64,000 nucleotides of DNA. It comes from Endocalyx cinctus. Lineage: Eukaryota; Ascomycota; Sordariomycetes; Amphisphaeriales; Apiosporaceae. This document shows, one piece after another, positions 58,276 through 64,000 of the stretch. A program made the translations under genes and the position numbers. The notes beneath the pieces are model-generated. The model ran no database searches and had not been told where the DNA came from. It saw only the letters and a program-made list of their open reading frames with translations. Numbering within the stretch: the first letter of the stretch is position 1; each line of letters begins with the position of its first letter. The stretch spans positions 6,827,418-6,891,417 of the forward strand of contig BCKC01000001.1 in NCBI GenBank assembly GCA_001600455.1, given 5' to 3'.

Positions 58276-61200
58276 ATGCTGCGACGGCCTCCTGCTGAGG
58301 GATGGCTAATCGCTCCACAGCATAGGATTTTGGTTACTCTGGCAGTAGTAATTTTTCTATCGTACTTACAGATTGTTGAAGCTCAGCAGCAGCAGCATCG
58401 ATCTGTTCCACTGGCCGTTAAGGCGCCTTCTGTTCAAGACCCAAGCATTCTGCGCCCCAAACGTGACTCGCACGTTAACGGGAAACGTGCTAGCGGTGTC
58501 GGTAAAGTCGGTGTCACGTACGCCGAGACCGCTAGCACACCTGAAAAGAAACCGAGGAGTCGCAAGAGTGCATTAAATCCTCCCCAGTCTCCCCCCTATG
58601 AAGGGAAAACACCCCAAGCGAATATTCATAACGATGCGAGCGCCTTAGCAACTTTGGCTCCGGCTCAGTCCGTTCGAGCACCAAACTCTCCACGATCTCA
58701 GCCTGCCTTCTCCTTGAACGCCGGGCTTTCCTCGCCGCAATCTGCGCGGAGTCTGGAGAACTGGGAAGTAGAAGACTATATTGTATTGGCGACCGTCGAC
58801 GGACACCTCTACGCCGTTAATCGCGAGTCCGGTGATGAACTTTGGCACCTCGAGGTTGAACAAGCCGTTGTCCAAACTACTCATCACCGACCGAATAAGT
58901 CGTCCGCCCGAGACGACTTCGGCGATAAAGGGCATCCTCTCGACGACTATATTTGGGTCGTTGAGCCTTCTCACAATGGTGCTGTCTATGTTTGGACGCC
59001 TTCGGGACGAGGTAGTGGGTTGACGGCTACTGGCCTCACCATGAAAATGATTGTTGATGACATGGGTCCTTGGGCCGGTAAAGACCCCCCTGTCGTATAC
59101 ACTGGTCATAAAAAGAGCACCATTGTCACTGTCGATGCCGCCACTGGCCGTGTTCTCAAGTGGTTTGGCCAGGGTGCCTCCCAAGTTGACCAGGGTGCCA
59201 CATGTGTTTCTCCCAACGGACGATTTGTCGACACGGACAGCGGCACCATTACCCTCAGTCGAACTGAGTACTTTGTTACGATACATCACTCAGATGATGG
59301 AAGAGAGATTGCGACTCTCAAATATGCTGAATGGGGTCCCAATAATTTTGACAATGATCTTCACCAGCAGTATCAAGCGACATACGACAATCGATATTTT
59401 ACGAGTCGACACGATGGAAGTATCTTTGTGCTCCACCCCGAAGGCATATCGTCCTTCACTCGCCAGTTCGCTCTCCCTGTAGCTCGCGTGTTCGATGTGG
59501 CTAGACCAGAAGCCGCTCCGTATGGGAGTAACCCTGAACTCGTTCTTCTCCCACAGCCCAAACCTCCCCTGCGGGACGCAGATTCTGATTATGACAGAGC
59601 ACACAGTGTTCTCCTTAATCAGACCAACTCGGGTAGCTGGTACGCCTTATCAGGTTGGTCGTATCCTTTGATTGTTGACGCCCCTATTGCGGCCGTGAAT
59701 CAACGGAGTACGTGGAATACCGAAAGATCCCGCGACATGCTCGACGGTGATGATATTGGCGATGCTTTGAGGGGAGTGCATACGCTACTGCCTGTCGGGA
59801 ATAAACCCGAATGGCGATCAACTCTCCCCCCCGGTCTACCTGCTGTTACCTATCCTAACACGCAGCAGAGTGTAGAAGAGAATGAAAACGAATCTGCTGT
59901 TCCCACCCCCTATTCTGACCTAGATACAGAATATGCCAGCATTGTAGATAAAGTGGGTACTCTACCTCGATATGCTGCGAATTCAGTCATGGACTTCATC
60001 GTGAACCCGATGTGGGTTGTCGTTCTTAGCATGACGATTTTATCGTACCGCAAGCAGATCATTCGTTGGATTAAACAAAAAATGGGGCTTTATAAGCCTC
60101 ACCAGGCTACTAAAACTCTCAAGCCCAAAGAGTCCGAGCCCTTTGACGTCGCAGCGCATAATGACCAAGCTGTTATTACGGAGGCGGTTGTTTTAGAGGA
60201 AAGACAAACCTCTGCAGTGGAAGAAATAACAGTGGATAAAGATTTGGTCGCTTCCACTGTCTATGAAATTCCTCAACTGGAGATCTCCAAACCAGCAGCT
60301 GCTCATCCCGAAGTTCCCCAATCCGATGTGCCGGCCATCACTCCGGCTGATAATGAAGTGGTAGTCTCCGAGATAAATACTGCTGAGAAGCAGCAACCTG
60401 CCGAAGCGGAATCTCCGGAAAAGAAACCTAAGAGGCAGAGGGGGAGAAGAGGTGGTATCAAGCATCGAAAAGGGGGCAAAAAGCAACGAGAAGCATCTGC
60501 CCACTCTGAGGGTAAAGAGCTGGGAGAAACCGATGAAGCGATTCTGGCACTCGAGAATATTGGCTTGCCAGCGAAACTAGAACCCAATGTTACGACATTA
60601 AGTTATGACCCCGAGGATGTTAGTGGCCCAGTGGTCAAGATTGGAGGTATTGAGGTAAACCAGGATGAGCAGTTGGGCATGGGAAGCAATGGTACGGTTG
60701 TCTTTGCGGGCAAGTTTCACGGCCGAGAGGTAGCCGTTAAACGGATGCTCACGCAATTTTGGGAAATTGCCACTCAGGAAACTCAACTGCTTCTAGAAAG
60801 CGACCATCACCCCAACGGTAAGATTAACCTTTGTCCGATCGCATTTAGATGGGAAATAACTAACTGGGAACTCTAGTCATTCGGTATTTTGCCATGTCGA
60901 AGAACGATAGTTTCTTATATATCGCCCTCGAGCTCTGCCAGGCATCACTTTCCGATATTATAGACAAACCTCACATGTTCCCTGCTCTCGCCAGCGCCGG
61001 CGAGCATGATCTTCCCCGCGTGTTACTACAAATCGCGAATGGTCTTGGCTTTCTACATGACCTGCGAATTGTCCATCGTGATCTTAAACCACAAAACATT
61101 CTGGTCACAATGGGTCGAGATGGCAGACCGCGACTGCTTGTTTCCGATTTTGGCCTGTGTAAGAAACTGGAGGGCGGCCAATCTTCCTTTGGCGCGACAA

Positions 61201-62027
61201 CGGCTCATGCAGCGGGAACCTCGGGCTGGCGAGCTCCTGAACTACTTCTGGACGAAGATGCGAGAGATAGCTCGGCCATGATGAGCATGAGCATGATGAG
61301 TACACATAGTGACTCAAGCCAGCTTATTAGTTCGGATGTAATGCCAAACCGACGAGCGACTCGTGCGATCGATATCTTCAGTCTTGGTCTAGTGTTTTTC
61401 TACGTGCTTACCAAGGGACTCCACCCATTCGACTGTGGCGATCGATACATGCGAGAAGTTAACATTCGCAAGGGTCAATATAACACGAAGCCCTTAGATG
61501 TACTGGGTGACTGCGCGGACGAAGCGAGAGCACTTATTGAGACAATGCTTCGTTCTGACCCACGGACGAGACCATCGGCGAAGGATGTCATGGCACACCC
61601 ATTTTTCTGGACGGCGAAAGAACGGTTGGCATTTCTCTGCGACGTGTCAGATCATTTTGAGCTGGAACCACGCGACCCGCCATCTAAGGCTTTGCTGGAT
61701 CTAGAATCGTTCGCGCCTCAAGTATGTCGCAACGACTTCTTGAGAGTGCTACCCAAAGATTTTGTAGACAGCCTGGGTAAACAGCGCAAGTACACAGGCA
61801 CCAAACTGCTGGACCTACTGCGAGCGCTTCGTAATAAGCGATTCCACTACGGCGACATGAGCGAATCTATTAAAAAGATGGTAGGACCTTTACCGGATGG
61901 GTATCTCGGATTCTGGACTAGACGTTTCCCGAATTTACTGATCGTATGTTGCACGGTCATCTACAAATTGAATTTGGAGGGGTCAGACACATTCAAAGAG
62001 TATTTTAAGGCAAGGACACCTCTTTGA
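58276..62027 (+). CDS. IRE1: Ire1, ER stress sensor kinase/endoribonuclease, 1230 aa
   Basis: Type I ER membrane protein that senses unfolded proteins and splices HAC1/hacA mRNA. Exons 58276-60817 and 60877-62027 join in phase 1 across a 59-nt intron with a TAACTAAC branch site. Residues about 15-35 are the signal peptide or anchor. The luminal domain starts near 165 with a PQQ-like VLATVDGHLYAVNRESGDEL repeat. The single membrane helix is near 573-593. A linker carries a basic cluster (PKRQRGRRGGIKHRKGGKKQR-like, 715-738). The kinase shows LGMGSNGTVVF, VAVKRM (Lys about 820), HRDLKPQN (about 913), DFG (about 937) and an APE-like WRAPELL. The KEN RNase domain (about 1100-1230) has LLDLLRALRNKRFHY with its catalytic-type His. 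The start at 58276 is chosen because the signal peptide follows it; an in-frame ATG at 58153 would add 41 unlikely residues. Confidence 0.95.
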
Positions 62028-63610
62028 GGGAAGGGATACGACAGCTACGTCACCGATGTTCAAAAAGTGTGGTAAAAGTTATTGGTACCTTGATAATTAT
62101 TTTTCTACGTGAAGCTTCAGAGCGAAGCCTATTCGATAGCAAATATCTCACGTCTAAATCTACATTTGCGTACAATCATTTTACCGAGCATTTAGCGAGA
62201 TAGTAATTATGAATACAGTATACCCGTTGACGTGTAGTATCGTGCGAGGAAAAGTTGGAATATGGATCTATGTTATGATATGATTGTGTGATAGTGTTAT
62301 CCGATCATTCCTATTTTTCTAACTGATTCTTGGGGCAATCAGAGTATCAGATTAACTGGTTACTTTGATGAATTTGATAAAATCGACGTGGAATTAAGTT
62401 AGTTTCCGATTGAATGACTTTTTCTTTCTTTTTCTTGAGATCTCATCCCGCACAGTAAAATGCCAATTAATATATCGTCATCAGCTCATTAGCCCGTGAA
62501 GGTGATTCAAGGATACGCGTTCTTGCTTTTTCTCAAATAAGCAAAAAAAAAAAAGAAAAAGAAAAGAAAAGTCGCGTTATTACTAGCGGCACTGTACTCC
62601 GTACCCAGTAGTGTAATAATAAATCTACTTTTAATTACATAATACGCTTTATACGCATACACATCAAGATACTTACAGGCAGCTTAGTAGCCAAAGTAAC
62701 TACCTACTGACTACCTACCTACCTACGTACCTAGGCAGGTACTCCGTGAGATACCTAATGCACACCTATAAGACAGGTACTTAACGTAAGCTACACCCTA
62801 ATGAAGATTTTGAAAGACAGATCCATGGATGTCTCATTCTAACGTGTTTACTATAATGTATCAGCTCGTTTTTAACTGAAGAATATTAGTATGGTAAAGA
62901 AGTCTTGTAGTGTTTACAGAATTATAACTACTTAAGTATTCCGATGAATTCTACATATTTTAAATCCATTGTATATTAATATGTAGATAATTTTGGTAGG
63001 TAGAAGCACTTAACTGGTTAACTGTATATATATCCATTTAAACTATACCATTCTTATATCGTACATATTCCCAGACGCGCTCCTACCCGCGCGCTGCCGC
63101 GTCGTAATTGTGCATATCCCATGTAATATATCATTATTTGACTATCCTTACCAGGTACCCATGCCTTACGCAGTCCCAACCTCCAATCATGGTAAATTTT
63201 TATTCCATGTCTACGCTCAAATCGGCAACTTGCAGCAAAATCATCTTTTGTGAATGATGTGACTTAGAATTAAGGATACTCGTTGGACATATCTTGATGC
63301 TCGAGCGTGAAGAATGCGGAGATATGCGCATGCATCTGCCTCGATATTCCTTCTTTTTTTCCCTAGACCATTTGTATGACTTAACTGTCGTCGCTTGATT
63401 TCCTTGCATTTCTACAGATCATTGTAGTTCACCAACCAAAACTTGGCCTGACAACGGCGCTCTTTTAAATCCGGATCAGATAATAGGTCACACGCGAATT
63501 CATATCCTTGTCTATAACATATTGACTCGACTTTGTCTGATCTTTGTGTATTATGCTCTCATCCTCTGAAGCCTCCCCCCCTTTACAATATACTATTCTG
63601 CCCCGCAGTC
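62028..63610. other. Intergenic region, no gene supported
   Basis: AT-rich spacer with a cluster of (C)CTACCTAC and TACCTAGG words (62696-62750), TACTCCGTA at 62595-62603 and ATCCATGGAT at 62821-62830. A minus-strand frame at 63200-63409 has no motif. Confidence 0.5.
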
Positions 63611-64000
63611 ATGGCCCCTCTTATTACCAAGCGAAAATCAAATTATCTGATCGATCACGACGGCGATGACGATGAGCTTATAGCTTCGCCATCTCAGCGC
63701 AATTGGGATCAAAATAGGAACCGGAGATACACTTTCAACCAAGCCGTCGTTGATTCTATACGATCCACATCCCCTGAACTGCCACCACTACTTCATGTAA
63801 GTCCATTTCTACGTCAGATGGTACAATACCATACTTACCATATGACTCTGTTATTTTTCTTAGACCCAACCACGAGGAACCTTACCAAGTACCTCCGCGA
63901 AAAAGACGCTGCCCCGAATAGGGTCCAAGTCTCTTAGAAAGGTGAAAGTTGATACTTCTACTACTCAGCCTTCGAGTCAAACGATGAGCCTTCTTGATCC
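63611..64000 (+). CDS. Start of an unrecognised gene, cut by the right edge
   Basis: ATG at 63611 opens a 62-codon exon (63611-63796, MAPLITKRKSNYLIDHDG...) that ends in GTAAGT. The intron (63797-63863) has a CTTAG acceptor. Exon 2 runs from 63864 to the end of the window in phase 0, so about 107 residues are visible. Composition is disordered, with acidic (DGDDDEL), Ser/Pro/Thr-rich and basic (LRKVKV) stretches and no domain in view. It could be the disordered N-terminus of a nuclear protein; no identity is offered. Confidence 0.6.

Noticed and set aside
1..64000. CRISPR arrays, operons, ribosome binding sites and rRNA operons
   Set aside because: The DNA is eukaryotic (spliced fungal genes); no spaced direct-repeat arrays of CRISPR type and no rRNA sequence were seen.

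Overview
The window is nuclear DNA of a filamentous ascomycete. The evidence is short introns (about 40-115 nt) with GTAAGT-type donors and CTAAC/TAG acceptors, orthologues of fungal housekeeping genes (tricalbin, Ire1, Hel2, a Uaf30/Tri1-like SWIB protein), and many small secreted proteins of Pezizomycotina type. A sordariomycete fits best from protein style and the recurring TACCTAGGTA-like and TACGGAGTA words. That is an inference and I cannot name the species.

Layout. 1-2687 (-): 5' part of a tricalbin that runs off the left edge. 4406-20003: a secretome-rich block with an unrecognised secreted 483-aa protein (-), a bilirubin-oxidase-type multicopper oxidase (+), a 107-aa four-cysteine secreted protein (-), a five-exon laccase (-) and a 178-aa secreted glycoprotein (+). 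21.3-27.3 kb: an accessory, partly decayed stretch with a broken small secreted gene, a short spliced ORF, a broken O-methyltransferase N-terminus and an intact BBE-type FAD-linked oxidase (-). 29.5-33.5 kb: a peroxiredoxin-like protein (+) and a 630-aa fungal protein of a family often labelled 'geranylgeranyl pyrophosphate synthetase' (-). 35.4-48.1 kb: another accessory region with a decayed ORF, a WD-like cysteine-rich secreted protein (+), an unrecognised basic protein (-) and its degenerate paralogue (-), a multiply broken thioesterase-like pseudogene (-), an eight-cysteine secreted protein with a short second exon (-), and a DUF1996 secreted protein (+). Part of this region is bracketed by two nearly identical ~140-bp repeats in inverted orientation. 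49.9-62.0 kb: a conserved block with Hel2/ZNF598 (-), the Uaf30/Tri1-like SWIB protein (-) and Ire1 (+). 63.6-64.0 kb: start of an unrecognised gene.

Functionally the window mixes ER and stress homeostasis genes (tricalbin ER-plasma-membrane tethering, Ire1 unfolded-protein response, Hel2 ribosome quality control) with secreted oxidative enzymes and effector-like proteins. Gene decay is concentrated in the AT-rich accessory stretches. Several inactivating changes are C:G to T:A transitions and some sit in the CpA context preferred by repeat-induced point mutation. The most unusual signals are the inverted-repeat-bounded island, the intact/nonsense paralogue pair, the newly read thioesterase and O-methyltransferase relics, and a 10-bp palindrome (ATCCATGGAT) that I counted six times, always between genes.
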